A stretch of DNA of 64,000 bases from Vibrio pelagius (GTDB lineage Bacteria; Pseudomonadota; Gammaproteobacteria; Enterobacterales; Vibrionaceae). Below, piece by piece: positions 8,753-19,483 of the stretch. The notes under the pieces are model-generated. The model did not search any database. It was given only the letters and a program-made list of their open reading frames with translations, and was not told the origin of the DNA. Every line of letters begins with the position of its first letter. Position 1 is the first letter of the stretch. Position numbers and translations under genes: made by a program. The stretch covers positions 248,001 through 312,000 of the forward strand of contig NZ_AP025503.1 of assembly GCF_024347575.1 (NCBI RefSeq), in the 5' to 3' direction.

Positions 8753-10558
8753 ATGCGTATCTCTATAAAGAAATCACTAGTGACCTCTTCTTGGTTTCAT
8801 TACCTTGTTCTGGCCTGCTCTTTGATCCTAACTATTGCAGCATGGCAAGTCACACGTCAGCAATCGCATCAAAAATCTCAGGTTCAGTTTGATTTTCAAG
8901 TCAATCAATTGCTCGGGCTTGTTCAAGAAAGAATGCGTAAATATGAAGAGGCATTGAACGCGGGGTTGGCGGCGAATCATATGTTTTCGTCAACGGTTAA
9001 CCGCGACAATTGGAAGGTGTTTGCGAATCAATTTGATATAACATCTCATTTTCCTGGCGTGAGTGGGATTGGCGTTATTCACTATGTACCTAAGAAAAAA
9101 AGCCCCTCTTATTTGGCTTGGCAGCAAGAGAGCTCTCCTTTGTATGATGTGCACCCCATTCGCAACGCTGAAGACTATTGGCCTATTACTTATATTGAAC
9201 CTGAAGAGGCAAACCGAGCTGCTGTCGGACTGGATATTGCCCATGAAAATAATCGATATACAGCAGCAAAGCTTGCAAGAGAGAAAGGGAGCCCTCAAAT
9301 CACAGGGCCCATAATATTAGTTCAAGACTCTAAGCAAACCCCGGGTTTTCTGTTTTATGCTCCGTGGTTTGATAGGAACAACGTGCCTGAATACTACGGT
9401 GATGACGCGGATGGCTTTTTAGGATTAGTTTATGCCCCTTTTATTGTTCAAAACTTAATGAATGGGACGCTTGATGATGCTAATCGCCTCATTAATTTCA
9501 GTATCCATGATGGCGATGTGTCGCTCTATGATGAGCAGGCAGGCGCTCGCGAATCCTCGTTAGAGCCCCCCATTTTTGAGCAGCAATTAGAAGTGAATAT
9601 GTATGGAAGAACGTGGATTTTTGATTTTCAATCATCGCCTTTATTCGAAGCCCAACACCAGAGTAATCAACCAACATTGATCTTGCTGTTTGGCTTAATC
9701 GTGAACGCCATGCTAGCTGTCATTCTGATGATATTGAGAAATGGAGAAGAGAAAGCTCAACGTTATGCAAAAAGATTGAGCCAAGATTTGCAAGACCGGA
9801 CGGATCGTCTAGAGCGAACTTCCGCCAATTTAGAAACAAGAAACCTTGATCTAGAAAGAGCAAATAGAGAGCTTGATCAGTTTGCTTATGTTGCATCGCA
9901 CGATCTAAAAGCGCCCTTGAGAGGGATATCGCAATTGGTGTCATGGATAAATGAAGACATCGAGGAGTACCTAACCCCAGAAACAAAAGAGTATAGTCGT
10001 CTTTTACAGGGACGAGTTGCCAGGTTGGAACAATTACTCGATGACTTATTATCATATTTTAGAGTCGGTAGAAAAAAAGATGATATTCAAGACTTCTCTT
10101 TAGCGAACAATGTCAAAGAGACATTTGAGTTATTGAATACGGACAATAAGGCAACACTTATTTGCAACGATAGTATTGGCCCTTTTCGAACGTTGGGTGT
10201 CCCACTTGATTTAATATTACGAAATTTGATTTCTAACGCCATTAAACATCACGATAAAGAACATGCCAATATTAAGGTTTCTGGTGTTAACCAAGAAAAT
10301 CATTACGAGTTCCGTGTAGAAGATGACGGACCTGGAATTCCCATCCCGCTTCAAGATAAGGTTTTTGAGCTTTTTCATACACTACAACCTCGTGATAGGG
10401 TTGAAGGTAGTGGTCTAGGTTTGTCTATCATCAAAAAAACTTTAGAACTTTACGACTGCCACTTCGAATTGCGCGCTAATGCACAAGGCGGGTGTTGCTT
10501 TAGCTTTACATGGCCCACTGAAGAGTTACTCGAAAAAAGGAGGTCATATGGAACATAA
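8753..10558 (+). CDS. CHASE-domain hybrid-less sensor histidine kinase
   Basis: 601 aa from the ATG at 8753; a TTG at 8735 in frame is an alternative. An N-terminal membrane segment (about 15-32), a periplasmic CHASE domain (about 60-285, with typical FPGVSGIG and GLDIAHENNRY runs), a second membrane segment (about 310-330), a coiled coil (about 335-375), then HisKA and HATPase. The phosphoacceptor is His383 in VASHDLKAP, the phytochrome-kinase style H-box. The ATP site shows NLISNAIKHH, VEDDGPGIP and GSGLGLSIIKK. The stop overlaps the start of a receiver gene by 11 nt, and a receiver-GGDEF-EAL gene follows, so this kinase probably phosphorylates both and steers c-di-GMP turnover. CHASE domains bind small ligands such as adenine or peptide derivatives; the ligand here is unknown. 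Confidence 0.9.
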   Translation: MRISIKKSLVTSSWFHYLVLACSLILTIAAWQVTRQQSHQKSQVQFDFQVNQLLGLVQERMRKYEEALNAGLAANHMFSSTVNRDNWKVFANQFDITSHFPGVSGIGVIHYVPKKKSPSYLAWQQESSPLYDVHPIRNAEDYWPITYIEPEEANRAAVGLDIAHENNRYTAAKLAREKGSPQITGPIILVQDSKQTPGFLFYAPWFDRNNVPEYYGDDADGFLGLVYAPFIVQNLMNGTLDDANRLINFSIHDGDVSLYDEQAGARESSLEPPIFEQQLEVNMYGRTWIFDFQSSPLFEAQHQSNQPTLILLFGLIVNAMLAVILMILRNGEEKAQRYAKRLSQDLQDRTDRLERTSANLETRNLDLERANRELDQFAYVASHDLKAPLRGISQLVSWINEDIEEYLTPETKEYSRLLQGRVARLEQLLDDLLSYFRVGRKKDDIQDFSLANNVKETFELLNTDNKATLICNDSIGPFRTLGVPLDLILRNLISNAIKHHDKEHANIKVSGVNQENHYEFRVEDDGPGIPIPLQDKVFELFHTLQPRDRVEGSGLGLSIIKKTLELYDCHFELRANAQGGCCFSFTWPTEELLEKRRSYGT

Positions 10559-10973
10559 CGATAGAAAAACGGTCAGTATTCTTCTGGTGGAAGACGACGA
10601 TATCGATGCGATGGGTATTCAACGTTCATTAAGAGCGTTCAATTTACTCAACACTATACACCGAGCTCGTGATGGATTAGAGGCATTAGAGGCGCTTAAA
10701 AACGATGCGGTGGCTCGCCCTTTCATTGTGCTTTTGGATTTAAACATGCCGCGAATGAGTGGAATGGAGTTTTTGTCAGCCATTCGCTCGGACGAAAAAT
10801 TGAGTGACATCGTGGTTTTTGTGCTTACGACCTCCCAACTTGATGAAGAAATATCTGCAGCCTATAAGAAAAATGTCGCAGGTTATATTGTGAAATCTTC
10901 ATCCGACAAAGATTACAAACAGCTTATTAGTTTTCTAGAAAATTATTGGAACCTTGTTGAGTTACCAAAATAA
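10548..10973 (+). CDS. Single-domain response regulator (Rcp1-like receiver)
   Basis: 141 aa from the ATG preceded by AAAAGGAGG, one of the best ribosome sites in the window. An upstream in-frame start at 10479 lies inside the kinase gene and is rejected. The whole protein is one receiver domain: acidic triad VEDDD (15-19), phosphoacceptor Asp64 in LLDLNMP, Thr-Thr near 91 and Lys near 112. There is no output domain. The family is close to Rcp1-type regulators paired with phytochrome-style kinases. Start overlap with the kinase implies coupled translation. It may act as a phosphate shuttle or sink, or by protein-protein contact. Confidence 0.92.
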   Translation: MEHNDRKTVSILLVEDDDIDAMGIQRSLRAFNLLNTIHRARDGLEALEALKNDAVARPFIVLLDLNMPRMSGMEFLSAIRSDEKLSDIVVFVLTTSQLDEEISAAYKKNVAGYIVKSSSDKDYKQLISFLENYWNLVELPK

Positions 10974-10992
10974 TAAAGCCAAGGGGGCTTAA

Positions 10993-12693
10993 ATGAAGGT
11001 TTTGATCATTGATGACGATACAGTCGATACTCTGTCTATTGTTCGAACATTAAAAAATACAGATTTGCCTCTAGCTGTTATTGAGACAGCCGACACCGGT
11101 GCTAAAGGCTTGGAGCTGGCTTTGCAACAACAATTTGATGTGATCTTACTGGATTACCAACTTCCGTCCACTGACGGATTTGAACTGTTAATCGAGCTGC
11201 GCGCAAAAAATGATTTTTCTACATCGATTGTAATGTTGAGCCACAATGACGATGAAGAGATTGCCTTGAAGTGTATTGAGTCCGGCGCTCAAGATTTCAT
11301 TATGAAAAGTGAAGTAACGGCCGTAAGACTGAGACGAGCAATTGTTATTGCATCTGAACGACATCAGCTTGAACAGCAAGTGTTGGAGACACATATTGAG
11401 TTAAAGCGACTAGCGGAGAGTGACAGTTTAACTGGTCTGAATAATCGCCATTTTTTTGAAGAACGTTTAACTAAAAAACTGCTTTCGTCGGCACAAGAGA
11501 GCTCCTCGTTTGCTTTAATGTTGATCGATATTGATAGATTTAAGGATGTCAATGATCGTCATGGGCATGTTTTAGGGGATAGAGTCCTCAAAGAGGTGGC
11601 TGAGAAGCTTAACCGCTGCGTAGGGTATAATGATATTTTATGTCGCTTAGGTGGTGACGAGTTTGCGCTTCTATTCCCTATTGGAAACAATAAACAGTAC
11701 GTCCAACAGTTGGTCAATCGACTTTTGTCTGAGTTTCGTTCGTCGATGTGTGTGGACGGTGAGTTCTTAGATTTAACGATTAGTATGGGGATTGCAAGTT
11801 TCCCTGAATGTGCATCAAACTCTATCGAGTTACGCAAATGTGCTGATATTGCGTTATATCGTGCTAAAGAGAAAGGAAGGAATCAAGCCCAGTTTTATTC
11901 AAAAGCGTTTCATGATCAAATGAACCGCCGAGCAGAGCTTGAAAGAGGCCTCAAGCAAGCCTTGGTAAAAAATGAGATGGAGCTTTATTACCAACCTCAG
12001 TTTAATGTGGATATGAAACTAATAGGAGCTGAAGCTTTGTTGCGATGGAAGCATCCGGAGTTAGGGATGGTTCCGCCAGACAGCTTCATACCTGTGGCAG
12101 AAGAAACTGGGATGATCGTCGATATTGGTTTTTGGGTGATCGAGACGGCCTTGAAACAATTACAGTCTTGGTTAAACAGCAAAATGTTGACAGAGGACTT
12201 TACGTTAGCGATTAATTTATCCCCACGTCAATTAACTGACCGTTTTTTAGCGAAAAAAGTGAAACACCTTCTTGAGATTTATGGCATCCCTGCTTCAAAT
12301 GTGGAGTTTGAAATTACGGAAAGTAACCTTATTTCTGGTGAGTGGGCGTCTGAAGCTTTAGGTAAAATCAGTGATTTAGGTGTGAAAGTGGCTGTGGATG
12401 ATTTTGGGACCGGTTACTCTTCACTGTCTCATTTGAAGGATTATACGATTGATGTGATCAAAATCGATCGCTCTTTTGTTGAGAGCATTGAACGGACAAA
12501 ACCAAGACAACTCTTTACCGCAATTTGTGCGTTCTCACACAGCTTAAAATACGAAACGGTAGCAGAAGGGATAGAGACGGACATTCATGATGCTATATGT
12601 AAAGAGGTGGGAGTGAAACGTTTACAGGGATATTATTACTCTAAACCACTACCTGTAACGGTTTTTGAGCGTCAATATTTCTGTGCTGCATGA
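10993..12693 (+). CDS. Response regulator with GGDEF and EAL output domains
   Basis: 566 aa: receiver 1-120 (IDDD 6-9, phospho-Asp54 in LLDYQLP, Lys near 105), coiled linker 120-140, GGDEF 140-305, EAL 315-560. The cyclase site is intact GGDEF (220-224) but the usual RxxD inhibitory site is replaced by GYND, so product inhibition is probably lost. The EAL site is also complete (EAL 347-349, NLSPRQL, EITESN, DDFGTGYSS, KIDRSF, AEGIET). It could therefore make or break c-di-GMP, with phosphorylation choosing. It lies 19 nt after the single-domain receiver, with its own GGGGG-type ribosome site, and completes a kinase-receiver-effector operon. Confidence 0.93.
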   Translation: MKVLIIDDDTVDTLSIVRTLKNTDLPLAVIETADTGAKGLELALQQQFDVILLDYQLPSTDGFELLIELRAKNDFSTSIVMLSHNDDEEIALKCIESGAQDFIMKSEVTAVRLRRAIVIASERHQLEQQVLETHIELKRLAESDSLTGLNNRHFFEERLTKKLLSSAQESSSFALMLIDIDRFKDVNDRHGHVLGDRVLKEVAEKLNRCVGYNDILCRLGGDEFALLFPIGNNKQYVQQLVNRLLSEFRSSMCVDGEFLDLTISMGIASFPECASNSIELRKCADIALYRAKEKGRNQAQFYSKAFHDQMNRRAELERGLKQALVKNEMELYYQPQFNVDMKLIGAEALLRWKHPELGMVPPDSFIPVAEETGMIVDIGFWVIETALKQLQSWLNSKMLTEDFTLAINLSPRQLTDRFLAKKVKHLLEIYGIPASNVEFEITESNLISGEWASEALGKISDLGVKVAVDDFGTGYSSLSHLKDYTIDVIKIDRSFVESIERTKPRQLFTAICAFSHSLKYETVAEGIETDIHDAICKEVGVKRLQGYYYSKPLPVTVFERQYFCAA

Positions 12694-12932
12694 ATTGATA
12701 GATTAAAGTGGTAGAGCCACCCCCAAAGCGGTGACGAAAGGCATGTTGGGTTGAGAGTGTTTTAATCCCCTTACTGTAAATAGACATAACTGTTACGGTA
12801 CATTTTGTTCGGACGCAGGGGGGAGGCTTCTTGTTTGTGGCAGAATAAATAAGGAGTAGCAAAAAAGCGATCATCAAATGACACTTTTTTTCATAACCGA
12901 TCCTCTTACCTGCGAGCTTTCTTGATCTTCCA

Positions 12933-12969
12933 CTACAGTTTTGACTGTAAACTGTAGTAAAATTACGCT
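12933..12969 (+). promoter_or_regulatory. Candidate gpmM promoter with overlapping palindrome
   Basis: A perfect 9-bp inverted repeat (CTACAGTTT ... AAACTGTAG, 12933-12957) contains a TTGACT -35 hexamer at 12941-12946. A TACGCT -10-like hexamer follows after 17 nt (12964-12969). The start codon of gpmM is at 13017. The palindrome is not followed by a T-run and lies about 240 nt from the previous gene, so it is more likely an operator than a terminator. Confidence 0.45.
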
Positions 12970-13016
12970 AATTTGTTTTTATACCGATTTATTTTGAATT
13001 GAACGAGGTCAGTCCT

Positions 13017-14549
13017 ATGTCAGCTAAGAAGCCTATGGCTCTAGTGATTCTTGACGGTTACGGTCACCGTGAAGACACAGCAAATAACGCAATCGCGAAT
13101 GCAAACACTCCATTTATCGATAGCCTGTTTGCTAACAAACCAAACACGCTAATCTCTGCTTCTGGTATGGATGTAGGCCTACCTGACGGTCAAATGGGTA
13201 ACTCAGAAGTGGGCCACACGAACATTGGTGCAGGTCGCGTGGTATACCAAGACCTAACTCGTATCACTAAATCTATCGCTGATGGTGAGTTCGCTGAAAC
13301 ACCTGCTCTAGTCGAAGCGATTGACTCTGCAGTTAAAGCTGAGAAAGCAGTACACATCATGGGTCTTATGTCTCCAGGTGGCGTACACTCTCACGAAGAC
13401 CACATCTACGCAGCGGTTGAAATGGCGGCAGCACGTGGCGCTGAGAAGATCTACCTGCACTGCTTCCTAGACGGCCGTGACACGCCGCCACGTAGCGCAC
13501 AAAACTCTCTACAACGTTTCCAAGACCTATTCGCTAAACTAGGTAAAGGCCGTGTGGCTTCTCTAGTGGGTCGTTACTACGCAATGGACCGTGATAACAA
13601 CTGGGATCGCGTTCAAGTAGCTTACGATCTTCTTACTCAAGCGAAAGCAGAATTCACAGCAGAATCTGCAGTGGCTGGTTTAGAAGCGGCTTACGCTCGT
13701 GAAGAGAACGACGAGTTCGTTAAAGCAACAGCGATCAAGGCGGAAGGCCAAGAAGACGCGATCATGCAAGATGGCGATGCGGTTATCTTCATGAACTACC
13801 GTGCTGACCGTGCACGTCAAATCACTCGTACGTTCGTACCAGATTTCGACGGCTTCGAGCGTGAAGTGTTCCCGGCAATCAACTTCGTGATGCTAACGCA
13901 ATACGCTGCGGACATCCCACTAGCTATCGCATTCCCACCTGCGTCTCTAGAGAACACCTACGGTGAGTGGCTATCTAAGCAAGGTCAAACTCAGTTACGT
14001 ATCTCTGAAACGGAAAAATACGCACACGTTACATTCTTCTTCAACGGTGGTGTTGAGAACGAGTTTGAAGGTGAAGAGCGTCAATTAGTTGCTTCTCCAA
14101 AAGTGGCGACTTACGACCTACAACCAGAAATGAGCTCTGCTGAGCTAACTGAGAAGATGGTTGCGGCTATCAAGTCTGGTAAGTACGACACTATCATCTG
14201 TAACTACCCGAACCCAGATATGGTTGGTCACACTGGCGTTTATGAAGCTGCAGAAAAAGCGATTGAAGCGATGGACGAGTGTGTTGCTAAAGTAACAGCA
14301 GCTATCGAAGAAGTGGGCGGTCAAATGCTGATCACTGCTGACCACGGTAACGCAGAGATGATGGTAGACCCAGAGACAGGTGGTATCCACACTGCTCACA
14401 CAAACCTACCAGTGCCTCTAATCTACGTGGGTGACAAAGACGTTGAGTTCAAAGAAGGCGGTAAACTGTCTGACCTAGCTCCAACAATGCTTTCTCTAGT
14501 CGGTCTAGAAATCCCAGCAGAGATGACAGGTACAGTTCTGGTTAAATAG
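13017..14549 (+). CDS. gpmM: 2,3-bisphosphoglycerate-independent phosphoglycerate mutase
   Basis: 510 aa, the normal length for this enzyme, which interconverts 3- and 2-phosphoglycerate in glycolysis using two Mn ions and a phosphoserine intermediate. The catalytic Ser63 sits in QMGNSEVGH; Asp13 (VILDGYG) and the later HGNAEMM and HTAHTNLP metal-ligand runs are present. I chose the ATG at 13017, which has GAGG upstream and gives the canonical N-terminus; a TTG at 12999 is in frame. Codon usage is strongly biased, as for highly expressed genes, unlike the accessory genes before it. Single-gene unit with its own terminator. Confidence 0.97.
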   Translation: MSAKKPMALVILDGYGHREDTANNAIANANTPFIDSLFANKPNTLISASGMDVGLPDGQMGNSEVGHTNIGAGRVVYQDLTRITKSIADGEFAETPALVEAIDSAVKAEKAVHIMGLMSPGGVHSHEDHIYAAVEMAAARGAEKIYLHCFLDGRDTPPRSAQNSLQRFQDLFAKLGKGRVASLVGRYYAMDRDNNWDRVQVAYDLLTQAKAEFTAESAVAGLEAAYAREENDEFVKATAIKAEGQEDAIMQDGDAVIFMNYRADRARQITRTFVPDFDGFEREVFPAINFVMLTQYAADIPLAIAFPPASLENTYGEWLSKQGQTQLRISETEKYAHVTFFFNGGVENEFEGEERQLVASPKVATYDLQPEMSSAELTEKMVAAIKSGKYDTIICNYPNPDMVGHTGVYEAAEKAIEAMDECVAKVTAAIEEVGGQMLITADHGNAEMMVDPETGGIHTAHTNLPVPLIYVGDKDVEFKEGGKLSDLAPTMLSLVGLEIPAEMTGTVLVK

Positions 14550-14583
14550 CTTTCGAGTTATTGAACAGTACGCAAAATACTGA

Positions 14584-14614
14584 GAGCCCGCACCTTGTTG
14601 TGCGGGCTTTTTGT
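14584..14614 (+). terminator. Rho-independent terminator of gpmM
   Basis: Stem AGCCCGCAC / GTGCGGGCT (short loop) followed directly by a T-rich run, 35 nt after the gpmM stop. Confidence 0.9.
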
Positions 14615-14669
14615 TTTTTAGATGCGAGAGGCGGGTAAACGAGATGCGAAGGGCTTAAAAGCGGATGCT

Positions 14670-16019
14670 CTAACAATCTTTTCGTATCTCGATACTCGCA
14701 TCCCTCATCTTAAGTGCATAACAATACCCCGCAACACCACCTACGACGTTCCCCAATGCCAAGCCAATAAATAGACCTTCAATACCATCTAGCAGGCTAC
14801 CAATCCAAGCAAAAGGTAGCGTGAACAGGAATAGGCGCATAAAGCTCCATTGGAAAGCTTTGAGTGGTTTGTGCATGGCGTTCATGCCGCTAATCAGCAT
14901 CATCACTATGCCTTGGAAACCATAGCTGAACGGGACGACTAACAAGTAGTGCCATAAGATGTCGCGAACCGACTCTTCTTGAGAGAAAAGGGCGGCGAGC
15001 GGAATACTAAGTGGCACCATCATCAAGAAGATGAGCCCTTGGAACAGCACGGCAAAGCGCATGCTTAGGAACAAGGCTTTGAAGCTACGCTCTGGGTTGC
15101 TCGCCCCAAAGTTCTGCGCCATGAAAGGGGTCAGGGCAGAGGTGAGAGACATCAACACAATGATCAATATCGACTCAATTCGTTGCGCAGCTCCATAAGC
15201 AGCCACAGCCTCAGTCCCTTGCTTGGCGAGCATCATCATAATAATCGCGCCTGCCAGCGGATTCAGCGCATTAGATAGTGCCGCTGGCGTGCCAATGGTA
15301 AGGGTCTGCTTCCAATCATTGAACATGTCTTTAGGTTTAGGCAGTGCCAAAAGCTTCTCACGTTTGATAAGCACGTAAAGTGAGCCGCACAACGCGCCAA
15401 ACCAACTCAAACCACTCGCTATCGCGGCTCCTTGAATACCGAGTTCAGGGAAAGGCCCGTATCCAAAGATGAGTAGTGGGTCGAGCACGCCATTGATAAG
15501 GCCAGCCAACATCATAATTTTGGCGGGGGTTTTGGTATCGCCACTGGCACGAATCGCGCTGTTACCTGCCATTGGAATCACGAGCAATGGGATCGCGAGA
15601 TACCACACCAACATGTATTCCGATATCAAGGGTAGCAACTCTGGCTCAGCGCCAAGTGCTCGGAACAAAGGCTCTAATGTGAAAATACCGAGCGTTGAAG
15701 CACTAATGACGAGAATGACGGCCAGCAATAGTCCATGTGCGGTAAAACGTGCCGCATTGTCGGAGTTGCCTTTGCCAAGTAGCCGACCGATGTTGGTAGA
15801 AAGTCCAACCCCAATCCCCATGGTGATGCAGTTAATCGCAAAGGTGATCGGGAAGGTGAAGCTCACGGCTGCGAGCGCTTGTGTACCCAGCAGTGAGATG
15901 AAGAAGGTATCGACAAGGTTGAACATCAAGATCGCCACCATACCGAAGATGGTCGGTATGGTCATGGTTCGCAATGTCTCTGCTATGGGAGCCGTCAAAA
16001 GCCCGTGCTTATCTCGCAT
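14670..16019 (-). CDS. MATE-family multidrug efflux transporter
   Basis: 449 aa from the ATG at 16019 (a TTG at 16025 is in frame). Twelve hydrophobic segments arranged as two halves, with the MatE-type motifs IPTIFGMVAILMFNLVDTFF near the N-terminus and AVAAYGAAQRIESI in the second half. Family members exchange Na+ or H+ for cationic drugs at the inner membrane. Nearest relatives by pattern are NorM/VmrA-like Vibrio exporters; substrate not predictable. It lies convergent to gpmM. Its last dozen codons (ending ASIEIRKDC) fall in a CTCGCATCTCG-like repetitive sequence seen elsewhere in the window, so the C-terminus seems to have been extended into a repeat. Confidence 0.9.
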   Translation of the reverse strand: MRDKHGLLTAPIAETLRTMTIPTIFGMVAILMFNLVDTFFISLLGTQALAAVSFTFPITFAINCITMGIGVGLSTNIGRLLGKGNSDNAARFTAHGLLLAVILVISASTLGIFTLEPLFRALGAEPELLPLISEYMLVWYLAIPLLVIPMAGNSAIRASGDTKTPAKIMMLAGLINGVLDPLLIFGYGPFPELGIQGAAIASGLSWFGALCGSLYVLIKREKLLALPKPKDMFNDWKQTLTIGTPAALSNALNPLAGAIIMMMLAKQGTEAVAAYGAAQRIESILIIVLMSLTSALTPFMAQNFGASNPERSFKALFLSMRFAVLFQGLIFLMMVPLSIPLAALFSQEESVRDILWHYLLVVPFSYGFQGIVMMLISGMNAMHKPLKAFQWSFMRLFLFTLPFAWIGSLLDGIEGLFIGLALGNVVGGVAGYCYALKMRDASIEIRKDC

Positions 16020-16117
16020 GTACAACGCCGTAAAAACTAAAAGCGTAGGATAAACAGATGTGGCTTGGAAAGAAAGGAAAGCATCTGCCCTTTGAGATCA
16101 CAAATTTTTTCTATAAC

Positions 16118-16147
16118 CCCTTGGGATCTTTCACTTCGCCCCAACAT
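16118..16147 (+). promoter_or_regulatory. Sigma32-like heat-shock promoter of groESL
   Basis: CCCTTGGGA at 16118-16126 and CCCCAACAT at 16139-16147, spaced 12 nt, resemble the sigma32 consensus (CTTGAAA, then CCCCATNT). It lies about 70 nt before the groES start. No CIRCE inverted repeat is visible, as expected for gammaproteobacteria. Confidence 0.55.
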
Positions 16148-16214
16148 AGAGAAGGAGCCCACGCCAATCGTGGCAACTATCAATTTAAATGGAAATTATC
16201 AGGAGATAAGACCG

Positions 16215-16505
16215 ATGAATATCCGTCCTCTACATGACCGAGTTATCGTTGAGCGCCAAGAAGTTGAATCTAAATCTGCTGGTGGCATCGTTCTAACTGG
16301 TTCTGCCGCAGAAAAATCAACTCGCGGTGTAATTCTAGCTGTGGGTAAAGGCCGCATCCTAGAAAATGGTTCAGTACAACCATTGGACGTTAAAGTTGGC
16401 GACACCGTTATCTTTGCTGAAGGCTACGGCACAAAAACAGAAAAGATCGACGGCAAAGAAGTTCTAATCATGTCTGAAAACGACATCATGGCGATCGTTG
16501 AGTAA
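16215..16505 (+). CDS. groES: Co-chaperonin GroES
   Basis: 96 aa, the standard length; caps the GroEL ring to form the folding chamber. The conserved N-terminus [14 protein letters not shown], the mobile loop (about 17-32, ending in [13 protein letters not shown]) and the roof hairpin are all there. The ATG at 16215 follows AGGAGATAAG; a longer upstream frame to 16065 has no ribosome site and is rejected. groEL follows after 52 nt on the same strand. Confidence 0.98.
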   Translation: MNIRPLHDRVIVERQEVESKSAGGIVLTGSAAEKSTRGVILAVGKGRILENGSVQPLDVKVGDTVIFAEGYGTKTEKIDGKEVLIMSENDIMAIVE

Positions 16506-16539
16506 TCCGCGCTATATAAACTGAACTGACTGAAAATAG

Positions 16540-18204
<1,665 letters not shown>

Positions 18205-18231
18205 TCACCCCTCGCTATTCATAGTGACATT

Positions 18232-18260
18232 GAAACGGAGACTTCGGTCTCCGTTTTTTA
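18232..18260 (+). terminator. Terminator of groESL
   Basis: AAACGGAGAC-TTCG-GTCTCCGTTTTTT: a 10-bp stem with a stable TTCG tetraloop and T-run, 28 nt after the groEL stop. Confidence 0.95.
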
Positions 18261-18271
18261 TGTCCTGACAT

Positions 18272-18584
18272 CGTCATTCCCTACAGCGAAGCACGAGCGT
18301 GATAGGGAATCTAGTTACTTGGGTAGAGAAGATTTTCAGGTGTTGAGATTCCAGACACTTCGTTCCTCAGTTCTGGAATGACGTGAATGCTAAGTACATC
18401 GAACTCTCGTCATTCCCTATAGCGAGGGACGAGCGTGATAGGGAATCTAGTTACTTGGGTAGAGAAGATGGTCAGGTGTTGAGATTCCAGACACTTCGTT
18501 CCTCAGTTCTGGAATGACGTGAATACTGAATGCTTCGAACTGGCGTCATTCCCTATAGCGAGGGACGAGCGTAGTAGGGAATCT
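18272..18584. repeat. Tandem intergenic palindromic repeat, 136-bp period, 2.3 copies
   Basis: A unit starting CGTCATTCCCTA and containing GGAATCTAGTTACTTGGGTA, GAGATTCCAGACACTTCG and GTTCTGGAATGACG begins at 18272, 18408 and 18544 (third copy truncated at about 18584). Ends of the unit are inverted relative to each other (GTCATTCC ... GGAATGAC), so each can fold into a long hairpin. Copies differ by a few bases. It looks like a member of a dispersed Vibrio intergenic repeat; not coding. Confidence 0.8.
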
Positions 18585-18808
18585 GGCTCTTAGTCTTTTA
18601 TCATCTCGTTCACTCGAATCCCGCATCTGCTCCTATCTGCTCTATACTCAAAAAGACAGTTATGACATTGATTTAACATGGATGACTGTTAGATAAAGCA
18701 AAATAATGAGATAACTCTATGATTGTTAGTGAACTTATCGATTAATAATTGACTTATTGATCGCTAATAAACGAATCAATCTCGGATTCAGTCAGTGGAG
18801 ACTCCCCA

Positions 18809-19366
18809 ATGAAAAAACTACTTTCAGTACTTGCAGTATCAGCAGCGGTCATCGCTCCGGCGGCCTTTGCTTCATCGCCAGTGATGTTCTCAACAATCAA
18901 TGGATTTAATGCACCAGATTCTGATGCCGTTGGCGGTGTTCGCGTGGCGCTACTTCACGGTAAAGTCAATGACCTAAAAGGTGTAGATCTTGCGGTGATT
19001 GGTATGTCTGAAACTCAAACCACAACGGGTGTAAACCTTGGATTTTTTGGTGCGTCTAAGGTAAACCAAGAGATGACCGGTGCATCTTTGGGTTTCTTCA
19101 ACTGGAATGAAGGCCAAACAACGGGTGTTAACTTTGGTGCTGTGAACATTACCAACAATGTAAAAGGCGCTAACGTAAGTTTCGTGAACTACTCGAAAGG
19201 CGACACTATGGTCGATGTCGGTGCAGCGAACTTGTCTGAAGTCTCGACGGTACAAGTGGGTATCTTCAACAAAACCAACAAGATTGAAGGGGTGCAAGTT
19301 GGCCTAATTAACTGTGCTGACAACGGCTTCTTCCCTTGCTTCCCGATCGTTAACTTCGCTAAATAA
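18809..19366 (+). CDS. Secreted LA_2272-like surface repeat protein
   Basis: 185 aa with a Sec signal peptide (cleavage near Ala21-Ala22). The mature part is built of about six imperfect repeats of 18-22 residues centred on G-V-[ND]-[LF]-G-[FA]-[FV] (for example GVNLGFFGASK, GASLGFFNWNEGQ, GVNFGAVNITNN, GANVSFVNYSKG, VQVGIFNKTN, VQVGLINCADN). Regular Gly and hydrophobic spacing suggests a beta-solenoid or barrel-like surface protein. Two Cys near the C-terminus (NCADNGFFPCFP) could form a disulfide. GTGGAG precedes the ATG. Monocistronic, with its own terminator. Role unknown; the family name is by resemblance only. Confidence 0.65.
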   Translation: MKKLLSVLAVSAAVIAPAAFASSPVMFSTINGFNAPDSDAVGGVRVALLHGKVNDLKGVDLAVIGMSETQTTTGVNLGFFGASKVNQEMTGASLGFFNWNEGQTTGVNFGAVNITNNVKGANVSFVNYSKGDTMVDVGAANLSEVSTVQVGIFNKTNKIEGVQVGLINCADNGFFPCFPIVNFAK

Positions 19367-19394
19367 CGACTACAATCAAAAGCCAAATCACTGT

Positions 19395-19426
19395 GAGCAC
19401 CTAAGTCGATAGATTAGGTGCTTTTT
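19395..19426 (+). terminator. Terminator after the repeat protein
   Basis: AGCACCTAA ... TTAGGTGCT stem followed by TTTTT, 29 nt after the stop. Confidence 0.85.
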
Positions 19427-19483
19427 GATGTTCGATGAATGACTCAAAATCAAGAGTTATTCATCGATATTGTTGAAGTGTAT

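Noticed and set aside
16025..16215. CIRCE element before groESL
   Set aside because: No TTAGCACTC-N9-GAGTGCTAA palindrome is present; the sigma32-type boxes explain heat control.
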